A DNA stretch of 64,000 nt from Curtobacterium pusillum (GCF_013359865.1 NZ_JABMCE010000086.1:62001-126000); one strand, 5' to 3'. Shown: positions 27,981-36,371, counted from the first letter of the stretch. Notes: generated by a model not told the origin, from the sequence alone. A program made the numbers and translations.

Positions 27981-28859
27981 ATGGACCACCGCGACGAAGC
28001 CCGCGACTTCCTCTCCAGCCGTCGCGCCCGCATCACGCCGGAGCAGGCCGGCGTGGAGACCTTCGGCACCCGACGCCGGGTCACCGGGCTCCGGCGCGAG
28101 GAGGTCGCCCGGCTCGCCGGCGTGAGCATCGACTACTACACGCGGCTCGAGCGGGGGAACCTGCAGGGCGTCTCCGACAGCGTGCTCGACGCCATCGCCG
28201 GGGCGCTGCAGCTCGACCCGGCCGAGCACGAGCACCTGCGCGACCTCGCCCGGCACCAGAACGCCACACCCCGGCGGGCGGCGAAGGTGACACCCGTCGC
28301 GGCCGTGCGCCCGGAGTTGCAGTACCTGCTCGACGCCATCGCCGATGCCCCGGCGATGATCGTCAACAACCGGCAGGACATCGTCGCCGCGAACGCGCTC
28401 GGGTACGCGATGTACGCGGACCTCGTCGCCGCGAGTGCCCGTCCGCTCAACTTCTCGCGGTACATCTTCCTCGACCCGCAGGCGCGGAACTTCTACCAGG
28501 ACTGGCAGCGGGCAGCGCACACGAACGTCGCGATCCTCCGCCGCGAGGCCGGACGGACGCCGAACGACCGGGAGCTCGCAGCCCTCATCGGCGAGCTGTC
28601 GATGCGGAGCGACGACTTCCGGGAGCTCTGGGCCGCCCACGACGTCCGACGGCACTACGCGGGCGTGAAGTCGTTCCGGCACGCCGTGGTCGGGCCGCTC
28701 GAACTGCACTTCCAGACGCTCGAGCTGGCGGAGGACCCCGGCCTCGCGCTGACGATCTACCCGGCGACACCCGGGAGTCCCACGGCGGACGCCCTCCGGG
28801 TGCTCGCCTCGTGGGCTGCCACCGAGCGCATCGCCGAGCGTGGACGCGCGCTCGCCTGA
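27981..28859 (+). CDS. XRE family regulator with MmyB-like ligand-binding domain (paralogue 2)
   Basis: A 292-residue regulator closely related to those at 15899 and 29885. The HTH (GLRREEVARLAGVSIDYYTRLERG) is at about 37-60 and the MmyB domain at about 105-285 (IADAPAMIVNNRQDIVAANALG, FLDPQARNFYQDWQRAAHTNVAILR, LSMRSDDFRELWAAHDVRRH). The upstream sugar dehydrogenase frame reads into it without a stop, but it has its own promoter element and a leaderless-type ATG, so separate translation is likely. It converges with aldo/keto reductase 3. Confidence 0.9.
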   Translation: MDHRDEARDFLSSRRARITPEQAGVETFGTRRRVTGLRREEVARLAGVSIDYYTRLERGNLQGVSDSVLDAIAGALQLDPAEHEHLRDLARHQNATPRRAAKVTPVAAVRPELQYLLDAIADAPAMIVNNRQDIVAANALGYAMYADLVAASARPLNFSRYIFLDPQARNFYQDWQRAAHTNVAILRREAGRTPNDRELAALIGELSMRSDDFRELWAAHDVRRHYAGVKSFRHAVVGPLELHFQTLELAEDPGLALTIYPATPGSPTADALRVLASWAATERIAERGRALA

Positions 28860-28860
28860 C

Positions 28861-28895
28861 GGCGCACCGCGCCAGCGGGGTAACGGTCCCTCCAG
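28861..28895. repeat. Palindromic repeat copy R5, apparently deleted form
   Basis: GGCGCACCGCGCCAGCGGGG at 28861-28880 is identical to 34764-34783. Then TCCCTCCAGTCCG follows directly, without the central palindrome present at 34798-34829. It lies between convergent stops. Confidence 0.6.
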
Positions 28896-28912
28896 TCCGC
28901 TCCTCGGTCGCG

Positions 28913-29797
28913 TCAGGCCTCCGGGATCACCCGCTCGAACCGGCTCGTGTCCGCACCGTCCGGGTCCGGACCGTTGCGGCGCCCGGTGTCCAGGGCGTCC
29001 AGGCGCGCGAGTTCCTCATCGGACAGTGCGAAGTCGAACACGTCGAAGTTCTCCGCGATGCGTCCGGGGTTCGTCGATTTCGGGATCGCGTTCCGCCCGT
29101 GCTGCACGTGCCAGCGGAGCATCACCTGCGCCGGCGTCTTGCCGTGCGCATCGGCGATCGACCGGATCGTCGGGTCGTCCATGACGCTCACCCGCTCGTC
29201 GCCCCAGCCGGGGTAGAACGTGATGCCACCGATCGGTGACCACGCCTGGTCGAGCACGCCGTACTCGGCGTCGGCGCGCTGCACGTCGGGCTGCGTGAAG
29301 TAGGGGTGCAGCTCGACCTGGTTGAGCGCCGGGATGACGTCGGTCGCGTCGAGCAGGGACCGGAGGTGGTGCGGCATGAAGTTGCTCACCCCGATCGCCC
29401 GGACCCGGCCGTCGGCGTACAGCTCCTCGAGTGCCCGGTAGGCGGCGATCGTCGTCCCGAACCGGTCGGGCGCGGGCTGATGCAGGATCAGCACGTCGAT
29501 GGTGTCGAAGCCGAGCTTCCCGGTGGCCTTCTCGAACGCGTGCAGGGTCTCGTCGCGTCCGTAGTCGGACACCCAGATCTTGGTCTCCACGACGATCTCG
29601 TCGCGGTCGACGCCCGAGGCGCGGATGCCCTCGCCCACCTCGCGCTCGTTCCCGTACGCGGCAGCGGTGTCGATGTGGCGGTACCCGGTGTCGAGCGCCG
29701 TCCGCACCGCTTCCACGGTGTCCGACGGTGCGCTCTGGAAGACCCCGAACCCGATGGCGGGGATCTCGAGGCCGTTGTTGAGGGTGAGTGTCTCCAT
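28913..29797 (-). CDS. Aldo/keto reductase (paralogue 3, 2,5-diketo-D-gluconate-reductase-like)
   Basis: A 294-residue reductase of the AKR5-type group. Asp43, Tyr48, Lys73 and His106 form the tetrad (HIDTAAAYGNE, VETKIW, LILHQPAP), and IPKSTNPGRIAENFDVFDFALS is the NADPH-binding end. Related enzymes reduce keto-gluconates and other carbonyls. It is divergent from XRE regulator 3 with 87 bp between. TACCGT (29810-29805) lies 7 nt before the ATG, and the single 22-bp element in the gap would sit where a regulator could control both genes. Confidence 0.94.
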   Translation of the reverse strand: METLTLNNGLEIPAIGFGVFQSAPSDTVEAVRTALDTGYRHIDTAAAYGNEREVGEGIRASGVDRDEIVVETKIWVSDYGRDETLHAFEKATGKLGFDTIDVLILHQPAPDRFGTTIAAYRALEELYADGRVRAIGVSNFMPHHLRSLLDATDVIPALNQVELHPYFTQPDVQRADAEYGVLDQAWSPIGGITFYPGWGDERVSVMDDPTIRSIADAHGKTPAQVMLRWHVQHGRNAIPKSTNPGRIAENFDVFDFALSDEELARLDALDTGRRNGPDPDGADTSRFERVIPEA

Positions 29798-29832
29798 GCA
29801 GCCGACGGTACGACCGCCGTCCGGCGTCTGAC

Positions 29833-29877
29833 GGGTAACGACAGCCCCTGCCTCCGCCGGGGCGTCGGACCTACCGT
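29833..29877 (+). promoter_or_regulatory. 22-bp promoter element copy 3 plus -10 box, shared by XRE regulator 3 and aldo/keto reductase 3
   Basis: The element (29833-29854) begins GGGTAACGACAGCCCC and is followed after 17 bp by TACCGT (29872-29877), then 7 nt and the XRE ATG. The reductase promoter points the other way from 29810. Confidence 0.65.
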
Positions 29878-29884
29878 GGAGGAC

Positions 29885-30757
29885 ATGGACACCAGGACCG
29901 AAGTGCGGGACTTCCTCCGCACGCGGCGCGAGCGCCTCACGCCGCAGCAGATCGGCCTGCCCGACTTCGGCGGCGTCCGGCGTGTGAAGGGCCTGCGCCG
30001 CGAGGAGCTCGCCCTGGTCGCGGGCATGAGCGTCGACTACTATGTCCGCCTCGAACGAGGGAACCTGTCGGGCGTCTCCGAGAGCGTCCTCGAATCGCTG
30101 TCGCGAGCACTCCGGCTGGACGACGTCGAGCACGCGCACCTGTTCGACCTCGCTCGGACCCAGAACGCCTCGGCCACCGCCCGCCGACGGCATCCGACCA
30201 ACCGCGTCCGCCCGAACGTGCAGCGGGTGCTCGACGCGATGACCGCTCCCGCGTGGGTACGGAACGGCCGCTCGGACTTCCTCGCCGGGAACGCGCTGGC
30301 CAGAGCGCTCTACGCACCGCTGTTCCTCGACCCCGCGGGGACGCCGAACACCGCGCGGTTCGCGTTCCTGGACCCGCGCGGCAAGGAGTTCTGGCGGGAC
30401 TGGCACGACGTCGCCGGAGACATGGTCGCCGTGCTGCGTGCCGAGGCCGCCCGATCGCCGTACGACCGGGGCCTCATCGACCTCATCGGCGAGCTGTCCA
30501 CCCGCAGCGCGGATTTCCGGCAGCGTTGGGCCGCGCACGAGGTCATGCGGCACCGCACCGGGCTGAAGCGGGTGCGCCACCCCGACGTCGGCGACCTCGA
30601 CCTCACCTACGAGACCATGGAGCTGGTCACCGACCCCGGGCTGGTCTTCGTCGTGTACAGCGCTGAGCCGGGGTCCCCGTCCGACGAGCGCCTCCAGCTC
30701 CTCGGGAACCTCACCGCGACGACCGCGGCGGCCGTCCCGGAGGTGGAGGGCGCATGA
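29885..30757 (+). CDS. XRE family regulator with MmyB-like ligand-binding domain (paralogue 3)
   Basis: A 290-residue regulator. The XRE HTH is GLRREELALVAGMSVDYYVRLERG (about 38-61), and the MmyB domain has APAWVRNGRSDFLAGNALARAL, FLDPRGKEFWRDWHDVAGDMVAVLR and LSTRSADFRQRWAAHEVMRH. It is divergent from aldo/keto reductase 3, the common arrangement for this regulator type, so the reductase is its probable target. GGAGG overlaps the region before the ATG, but the -10 spacing also permits a leaderless mRNA. The stop overlaps the next small gene (ATGA). Confidence 0.93.
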   Translation: MDTRTEVRDFLRTRRERLTPQQIGLPDFGGVRRVKGLRREELALVAGMSVDYYVRLERGNLSGVSESVLESLSRALRLDDVEHAHLFDLARTQNASATARRRHPTNRVRPNVQRVLDAMTAPAWVRNGRSDFLAGNALARALYAPLFLDPAGTPNTARFAFLDPRGKEFWRDWHDVAGDMVAVLRAEAARSPYDRGLIDLIGELSTRSADFRQRWAAHEVMRHRTGLKRVRHPDVGDLDLTYETMELVTDPGLVFVVYSAEPGSPSDERLQLLGNLTATTAAAVPEVEGA

Positions 30758-30960
30758 GCGAGACCGACTCGATCAGGACGCGGCCGCGGGTGGCCCGGCT
30801 CGGGTTCGTCGAGCGGATCCGCTTCCGGCTCCGTGCCGAACGGGAGATCGACGAGCTCACCCGAGACCATGCGCGAGAGGACCGGATCCGTGCCGAGGCG
30901 GCCGTCCGGCTGGCGCCCGGGCCGTGGCGCGTCGGAGAGCTCTTCCGGCGGCGCCCGTGA
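30754..30960 (+). CDS. Small hypothetical protein, 68 residues, Arg-rich
   Basis: Highly charged and probably helical (RLGFVERIRFRLRAEREIDELTRDHAREDRIRAEAA), with no family recognised. It is linked by 4-bp overlaps to the XRE regulator upstream and the MFS gene downstream (GTGA), which is the main support for translation. It might be a small cytosolic adaptor, but nothing shows this. Confidence 0.6.
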   Translation: MSETDSIRTRPRVARLGFVERIRFRLRAEREIDELTRDHAREDRIRAEAAVRLAPGPWRVGELFRRRP

Positions 30961-32147
30961 GCGACCGCGCGGGGATGACGCGCGCGCGGACCCTGCTCTT
31001 CGCGGTCGCCGGGGGAGCCGCGGTCGGCAACCTCTACTGGGCCCAACCGCTCCTCGACGTGATCGCCTCGTCGCTCGGCACATCGGTCGCCCTCGCGGGG
31101 CTGCTCGTCACGCTCACGCAGGTGGGGTACGCCCTCGGCATCCTCCTCGTGGTGCCGCTGGGCGACGTCCTCGATCGTCGGCGGCTCATCCCCGGGGTGC
31201 TCGTCGCGTCGGCGGTCACGCTCGTCTTCGCCGCGATCGCCCCGTCGTTCCCGGTGCTGCTGGTGGCCCTCGCCCTCGTCGGGCTCACCACCGTCGCCGG
31301 CCAGCTCCTCATCCCGCTCGCGGGGGACCTCGCGGAACCGGCATCACGTGGCCGCGTGGTCGGCGCCATCGCGTCCGGGGTCCTCACCGGCATCCTCGTG
31401 TCGCGGACGGTGAGCGGACTGGTCGCGGACGCGCTCGGCTGGCGAGCCGTCTACGCGATCGCCGCGGTCGCGGCCCTCGTGTTCGCCGTCCTGCTCCGCC
31501 GGGTCGTCCCCGAGCTCGACCGCCGCGACCGCATGCCGTACCCGGCGCTCATCGCGTCGGTGTTCCGTGCCGTCGCCGCACACCGATCGGTGCAGGTCAC
31601 CCTGATCATCAGCGCCACTGTGTTCGCCGTCTTCACGATGTTCTGGACCGCACTCACGTTCCTCCTCAGCGCAGAGCCCTTCGGGTACTCGACGACAGCG
31701 ATCGGTCTCGTCGGGCTGGCGGGTCTCGCCGGGGCCGTCGCCGCGCAGCGGGTCGGTCGCCTGCACGATCGCGGTGTGTCCGTCCCCGTCACCGGGGCGG
31801 CACTCGCCCTCGTCCTGGTCTCGCTCGTCGTCGCCGGCCTCGGCTCACGGTCGATCGTGGTCGTGGTCGTCGCGGTGGTGCTGCTGGACGTGGGCGTACA
31901 GGCGGCGAACGTCCTCAACCAGACACGCCTCTTCGCCATCGACCCCGCGGCCCGCAGCCGGCTCAACACCGCGTTCGTGACGGGCAACTTCGTCGGTGGC
32001 TCGATCGGATCGGCGGTCGCGTCCGTCCTGTGGAACGCGGGCGGGTGGACGGCGGTCAGTGTCGGCGGCGCCGTCCTGGTCGGCTTCGCCCTGACGGTGT
32101 GGGCCGCCCACCGTCGGCGCGGCCTGGTCGTCACTGCTGCTCACTGA
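30957..32147 (+). CDS. MFS transporter (DHA1 type)
   Basis: A 396-residue membrane exporter with about 12 helices. The motif A region reads VPLGDVLDRRRLIPG, preceded by LTQVGYALGILL, and NLYWAQPLLDVIA at the N-terminus is typical of the YtbD/arabinose-efflux-like MFS group. The GTG start overlaps the TGA of the small upstream gene; an earlier ATG at 30924 would overlap that gene more. Operon with XRE regulator 3 suggests ligand-dependent export. Confidence 0.88.
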   Translation: MSDRAGMTRARTLLFAVAGGAAVGNLYWAQPLLDVIASSLGTSVALAGLLVTLTQVGYALGILLVVPLGDVLDRRRLIPGVLVASAVTLVFAAIAPSFPVLLVALALVGLTTVAGQLLIPLAGDLAEPASRGRVVGAIASGVLTGILVSRTVSGLVADALGWRAVYAIAAVAALVFAVLLRRVVPELDRRDRMPYPALIASVFRAVAAHRSVQVTLIISATVFAVFTMFWTALTFLLSAEPFGYSTTAIGLVGLAGLAGAVAAQRVGRLHDRGVSVPVTGAALALVLVSLVVAGLGSRSIVVVVVAVVLLDVGVQAANVLNQTRLFAIDPAARSRLNTAFVTGNFVGGSIGSAVASVLWNAGGWTAVSVGGAVLVGFALTVWAAHRRRGLVVTAAH

Positions 32148-32227
32148 GGGCGGGCGGAACGGAGGCTCGCGCCATCGCCTGGTTGCGCGGGGAACCCTCC
32201 CCCGGCGTGAGATGCGTGGGGACGGGC

Positions 32228-33199
32228 TCAGACGACGAGGGGGAGCGCCACCTCGACCTCGCCGTGTGACACCAGCCAGCGGACCGCGTCGAGCACGGTC
32301 TCCTCGGCCGTGTACGCCGGCTCGTAGCCGAGCAGCCGCCGGGGCTTCTCGATGCTGAACACCTGACTCCGCGAGAGGTGCTCCCAGCTCGCACCGGCGT
32401 GCTCGGGAGGCGTGGTCTCGCGGAACCGGTCCCACGAGACGGAGTCGAGCCGCGCCTCCTGGCCGAACCACGACGCTGCCAGGTGGGCGTACCCGCGCGC
32501 GGTGAGCGCGGTCGGGGCCGTGATGAAGAAGTCCTCGCCGGCGGCGGCGTCCCGATGCTCGACGGCGAGCTGGAACGCCTGCGCGACGTCGTCCGCGTGC
32601 ACGTGCGCCATGGTCTCGGCGCCGAGTCCGGGGACCTCGAGCACCTCACCGGCGGACAGCTTCGTCCAGACGGACGGGTCGAGGTTCCCGAGCGGGCCGA
32701 TCGGCGGCCAGCCCGGACCGCTGATGTGCCCGGGGTGCAGCGACGTCGTCACGAGACCCCCAGAGGCGGTTTCCTCCTTGAGCATGCGGGCGATCGCGTC
32801 CTTCTGGACGCCGTAGTCACCGAACGGCGGGGTGGCGTTCGCCTCGGTGATCGGGAGGACGTGCGACACCCCCACGCGCCAGATCGACCCGCAGTGCACG
32901 AGGTGCGCGTCCGTCCCGCGCAGCGCCGTGACGAGGGCTTCGGCGGACGACAGCGTGAAGCACACGAGGTCGATGACGGCGTCCGGTCGGAGTCCGACGA
33001 TGCGGGCGCCGAACGTGCCGTCGCGGTCCTCCTGCTCGCGGTCGGCCGTGACCCGCTCGACCTGCTCCCACTCCGGCGAGTCGGCGTAGGCGGTGCGGGT
33101 GCCGCGGGTGACGGTCACGACGTCGTGGCCGGCGCGGACGAGGCGGGGGACGAGGAAGGTGCCGATGTGACCGGTGGCTCCGATGACGACGATGCGCAT
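32228..33199 (-). CDS. NAD-dependent epimerase/dehydratase-like protein (extended SDR)
   Basis: A 323-residue extended SDR. The dinucleotide loop VIGATGHIGTFLV (Gly7, Gly10, Gly13) is complete, and the active site shows Ser105 (HCGSIW) with Tyr129 and Lys133 (YGVQK). The rest resembles the CSP41/sugar-nucleotide epimerase branch, in which many members are reductases or isomerases of unknown substrate. TACGGT lies 7 nt before the ATG. It is divergent from the DHA2-type exporter, 70 bp apart. Confidence 0.88.
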   Translation of the reverse strand: MRIVVIGATGHIGTFLVPRLVRAGHDVVTVTRGTRTAYADSPEWEQVERVTADREQEDRDGTFGARIVGLRPDAVIDLVCFTLSSAEALVTALRGTDAHLVHCGSIWRVGVSHVLPITEANATPPFGDYGVQKDAIARMLKEETASGGLVTTSLHPGHISGPGWPPIGPLGNLDPSVWTKLSAGEVLEVPGLGAETMAHVHADDVAQAFQLAVEHRDAAAGEDFFITAPTALTARGYAHLAASWFGQEARLDSVSWDRFRETTPPEHAGASWEHLSRSQVFSIEKPRRLLGYEPAYTAEETVLDAVRWLVSHGEVEVALPLVV

Positions 33200-33269
33200 G
33201 TCGGTCACCGTAGGCCGAAAGTGCTGGCCGGCTCGGAATGTTCGGTGGCGGAACGGACTTGCGGCTTCC

Positions 33270-34718
33270 ATGGCTGCCCGATCCGACGGTGTGGGCCTGC
33301 GCTCGGAGCGCGGCCCGATCCTGTTGTCCCTGATGCTCGCGACCGCGCTGGTCGCCCTCGACTCGACCATCATCGCGACGGCGTCGTCGTCGATCGCGTC
33401 CGACCTCGGGCACTTCCAGCAGCTGCCGTGGCTGTTCTCGGTGTACCTGCTCGCGCAGGCCGTCTCCGTACCGATCTACGGGCGGCTCGCAGACGTGCTC
33501 GGACGGAAGCGCCTGCTCGTCGTCGGCATCGGGCTGTTCCTGCTCGGTTCCGTGCTGTGCGGCGCGGCGTGGTCGATGCCCGTGCTCATCGCGGCGCGGG
33601 TCGTGCAAGGCCTCGGGGCCGGGGCGGTGCTGCCGATCTCGATGACGATCACGAGCGACATCTACACGCTCGAGGAGCGCGCGAAGACCCAGGGCTACCT
33701 GGCGTCGGTGTGGGGCATCTCCTCCGTGGTCGGACCGACGCTCGGCGGGGTCTTCAGCGAGGTCGGCGCATGGCGGTGGATCTTCTGGATCAACATCCCG
33801 CTGGCGGTCGTCGCCGGGTTCATGCTGATCCGCTCGTACCACGAGCACAGAGCCGTGGGGGAGCGCCGGGAGCGCATCGACTACCTGGGCGCCGGACTGC
33901 TCGCCGGTGGCACGACCGCGCTGCTGCTCGGACTGCTCGAGGGCGGGACGACCTGGGCGTGGAACTCCGGCGCCTCGATCGGCATCTTCGCCGCCGCGCT
34001 CGTGCTCCTCGCCGCCTTCATCGTCGTGGAGCTCCGGGTCGAGCAGCCGATCTTCTCGCTCGCGCTGTTGCGACGGCGGGTGGTGGCGGCGTCGACGATC
34101 GCGTCCCTCGTGATCGGCGTCGTCGTGATGGGCCTGTCGACGTACGTACCGATCTACGCGCAGGACGTGCTCGGGACGTCCGCGCTCATCGCCGGCTTCG
34201 CCCTGGCGGCACTGACGCTCGGGTGGCCGATCTCGGCGTCCCAGGCCGGTCGGTTCTACCTGCGGTGGGGCTTCCGCGTGACCAGCGTCATCGGATCGTC
34301 GCTGGTGCTGCTGGGCGCACTCCTGACGATCACGCTCGGCGGCCGGTCGTCCGTGTGGCTCGTGGCGGTGTTCTGCTTCGTGATCGGTGCGGGGATGGGC
34401 CTCACCGCCGTGCCGACGCTCATCGCGGCGCAGTCGTCGGCCAGGCAGAACGAACGCGGGGCGGTCACGGGGACGAACATGTTCGCGCGGTCCATGGGGT
34501 CCGCGGTCGGCGTCGCGGTGTTCGGTGCCGTGGTCAACGGGCACGTGCAGTTGAACGCGGCGGGGGTGCCGGAGGGTGCGGGACTCATGACCGCCATGCA
34601 CCTGGTCTTCCTGTCGATCGCGATGGTCGCGCTCGTGCTCCTGGTCGCCGTGATGTTCATGCCGGCGCACCGGCGGGAGCCGGGCATCGCCGGTGCTGCG
34701 GAGGCGGCTCCGGCCTGA
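33270..34718 (+). CDS. MFS transporter, DHA2 (14-TM drug efflux) type
   Basis: A 482-residue exporter of the EmrB/QacA group. The D1 motif LVALDSTIIATASSSIASDL is in helix 1, motif A is YGRLADVLGRKRLLVVG, and motif C is IWGISSVVGPTLGG-like (VWGISSVVGPTLGGVF). Fourteen helices are predicted, with a hydrophilic loop near 190-205. It expels drugs or metabolites using the proton gradient. The chosen ATG aligns with family starts; upstream codons overlap the divergent promoter. Confidence 0.92.
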   Translation: MAARSDGVGLRSERGPILLSLMLATALVALDSTIIATASSSIASDLGHFQQLPWLFSVYLLAQAVSVPIYGRLADVLGRKRLLVVGIGLFLLGSVLCGAAWSMPVLIAARVVQGLGAGAVLPISMTITSDIYTLEERAKTQGYLASVWGISSVVGPTLGGVFSEVGAWRWIFWINIPLAVVAGFMLIRSYHEHRAVGERRERIDYLGAGLLAGGTTALLLGLLEGGTTWAWNSGASIGIFAAALVLLAAFIVVELRVEQPIFSLALLRRRVVAASTIASLVIGVVVMGLSTYVPIYAQDVLGTSALIAGFALAALTLGWPISASQAGRFYLRWGFRVTSVIGSSLVLLGALLTITLGGRSSVWLVAVFCFVIGAGMGLTAVPTLIAAQSSARQNERGAVTGTNMFARSMGSAVGVAVFGAVVNGHVQLNAAGVPEGAGLMTAMHLVFLSIAMVALVLLVAVMFMPAHRREPGIAGAAEAAPA

Positions 34719-34763
34719 GGCGCGACCGAAGACCGAACCGGAGGCGCGTTGCGACCCGCTACC

Positions 34764-34833
34764 GGCGCACCGCGCCAGCGGGGCGACGGCCGTGCCCGGA
34801 GGGACGGTGCCAGCTGGCACCGTCCCTCCAGTC
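34764..34833. repeat. Palindromic repeat copy R6 with 32-bp perfect palindrome
   Basis: GGAGGGACGGTGCCAG (34798-34813) is followed at once by its exact reverse complement (34814-34829), with no loop. Upstream lies the 20-mer shared with 28861-28880. The element separates the convergent MFS and DUF4126 genes and may act as a bidirectional terminator. Confidence 0.8.
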
Positions 34834-34860
34834 CGTCAGTGGGCCGTGGCCGGCCGGGCG

Positions 34861-35349
34861 TCACTCAGCGGTGACGACCTTGACCGAGCCGGCAATGGTC
34901 GCGGCGTCCTCGGCGAGCGCGACGACCGGGTCGGGGAGCCTCGTCGTGGCCCCGACGAGCTTGCGCGCGCCCCAGCCCACGAAGCTGCCGACGAGCGCGC
35001 CGACGCCACCGAGGATCGCACCCTCGATGCGGAGGTCGCGCTTGCCCGTCGTGCCCAGCGCGGCACCGGCGAGCGCCCCGGCGCCGATGCGTCCGACCAG
35101 GCCGGTGGGGGAGATGCGGTTCGGGGTCTTCGGCAGCTTGTCCCCGATGATCTCCCCGACGGCGGAGGCCACGAGCAGCCCACGGCCGAGCGGCGTGCTG
35201 AACACCTTCCACTGCTGCCACGATCCCTTCAGCGAGGATCGGTCGTGGTTCAGTGCCATCACCGCGAGCGGGGTGGCGCTCCGGCCGCCGCTCAAGATGC
35301 CCAGCACCAGGGTGCGGACCAGGGTGTGCTGCTCGTTGTTCTTGCTCAT
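34861..35349 (-). CDS. DUF4126-like membrane protein
   Basis: A 162-residue protein with Gly/Ala-rich membrane segments (TLVRTLVLGILSGGRSATPLAVMALNHD, GRIGAGALAGAALG, AILGGVGALVGSFVGWGARKLVG). The pattern of an N-terminal RxxTPL block and three or four helices resembles DUF4126/YgaD-like proteins; the assignment is moderate. No function is established. The start is the ATG at 35349; the open frame upstream overlaps the kinase gene in another frame. Confidence 0.65.
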   Translation of the reverse strand: MSKNNEQHTLVRTLVLGILSGGRSATPLAVMALNHDRSSLKGSWQQWKVFSTPLGRGLLVASAVGEIIGDKLPKTPNRISPTGLVGRIGAGALAGAALGTTGKRDLRIEGAILGGVGALVGSFVGWGARKLVGATTRLPDPVVALAEDAATIAGSVKVVTAE

Positions 35350-35408
35350 CGTCGCTCCTGTCGTGTCCGTTCGGAAGCTACTCTCGCGTTCCGCGGCGTC
35401 GCTGACGT

Positions 35409-35966
35409 TCAGCGCAGGACGGCGGCGGCGATCCGCTGCGCCGCCTGCTCGGCGGACCTGTTCGTCGTGTCCACCACCTCGGCCGCGGCGTGCAACCAGG
35501 TGCGCGCAGCCTCGGCGTACGGCTCCACGCGGCTGAACCGGAACGTCGACGGACCCATGTCGGCGTCGTTGCGGATGCGTTCCCGCAGGGTCTCCTGGTC
35601 GGTGTGCAGCACGAAGTGCCGGACCGGGATGCCGTGTGCGGCGAGGCCATCGGCGATCTCCCGCCAGTACCGCTCGACGAGGACGGTCTGCGGCATCACG
35701 AGCGTCCCGCCGGCGTAGTCCAGCACGCGCCGCGCCGTCTCGACCACGAGTGGGCGCCACGGGTCCCAGTGCTGGAAGTCGTCGGTGGCCCCGAGCTGCG
35801 GCCGGATGTCCATCAGGGTCTCGCCGACCTTCTCCGGGTCGAGCAACCGGGCGTCCGGCAGGAGCGGCTGCAGGAGCCGTGCCGTGGTGGTCTTGCCGAC
35901 GCCGTGCGTACCGTTCAGCCAGACGATCCCCCGCCGGCGACTCCGCGCCCCCACGCCGTTGCTCAT
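35409..35966 (-). CDS. P-loop NTPase / small-molecule kinase-like protein
   Basis: A 185-residue ATP-binding protein. Walker A GTHGVGKTT is at 19-27 (GIVWLNGTHGVGKTTTARLL), and the DPEKVGETLMDI and LRERIRNDADMG blocks resemble the AAA_33/TunB-type kinase group (shikimate-, chloramphenicol- or tunicamycin-gene-like kinases). It could phosphorylate a nucleoside or an antibiotic. It stands alone, 59 bp upstream of the DUF4126-like gene. Confidence 0.82.
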   Translation of the reverse strand: MSNGVGARSRRRGIVWLNGTHGVGKTTTARLLQPLLPDARLLDPEKVGETLMDIRPQLGATDDFQHWDPWRPLVVETARRVLDYAGGTLVMPQTVLVERYWREIADGLAAHGIPVRHFVLHTDQETLRERIRNDADMGPSTFRFSRVEPYAEAARTWLHAAAEVVDTTNRSAEQAAQRIAAAVLR

Positions 35967-35975
35967 GCCGACACC

Positions 35976-36305
35976 CTAGGCCCGCGCGTGCACCAACGCG
36001 TCGATCGTCCGCATCGCCGTGGCGAAGATCGTCAGCACCGGGTTCACCCCACCGTTCGTGACGTGCACGGACCCGTCGGCGACGCGGACGTTGTCGTGGC
36101 CCCAGACCCGCCCGAAGGGGTCGACGACCGACGTCGCCGGGTCGGTCCCCATCCGGAGCGTCCCGGCCTGGTGCTGCCCGCCGCTCGTGCCGCGGAGCGG
36201 GCCGTGCAGCTCGGCGACTCGGGTGGCCCCGGCCGCACGGAGCCAGTCGGCGCTCCGGGCGCTGGTGTGGTCGCGTGCGCGGACGGGGTGGTGACGGGAC
36301 CCGTC
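35976..36305 (-). pseudogene. C-terminal remnant of a GMC-family FAD oxidoreductase
   Basis: About 110 codons encode the C-terminal end of a GMC oxidoreductase: HQAGTLRMGTDPATSVVDPFGRVWGHDNVRVADGSVHVTNGGVNPVLTIFATAMR, which contains the active-site His and the second nucleotide contact. The FAD-binding N-terminal two thirds are absent. The coding similarity stops at the edge of palindromic repeat R7 (36306-36346); the ATG available upstream lies in the repeat itself. It is therefore a deletion remnant, not a functional gene. Confidence 0.85.
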
Positions 36306-36346
36306 CTGGAGGCGCGGTGCGGGTCGGACGCGCACCGCGCCTCCAG
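36306..36346. repeat. Palindromic repeat copy R7 at the GMC breakpoint
   Basis: CTGGAGGCGCGGTGCG (36306-36321) and its exact reverse complement (36331-36346) enclose a 9-nt loop. The element abuts the truncated GMC gene on one side and ends 25 bp from the VOC gene stop on the other. Confidence 0.85.
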
Positions 36347-36371
36347 GCCGTGTTCGCGTCGGGACGCGACG

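Noticed and set aside
32448-32465. Sequence CCGCGCCTCCTGGCC resembling the palindromic repeat
   Set aside because: It encodes conserved-looking residues of the epimerase-like protein and lacks the partner arm; more likely chance.
32378-35536. Open frame of 1052 codons on the plus strand
   Set aside because: It crosses an epimerase-like gene on the opposite strand and the DHA2 exporter in another frame; composition is Arg/Gly/Ala noise.
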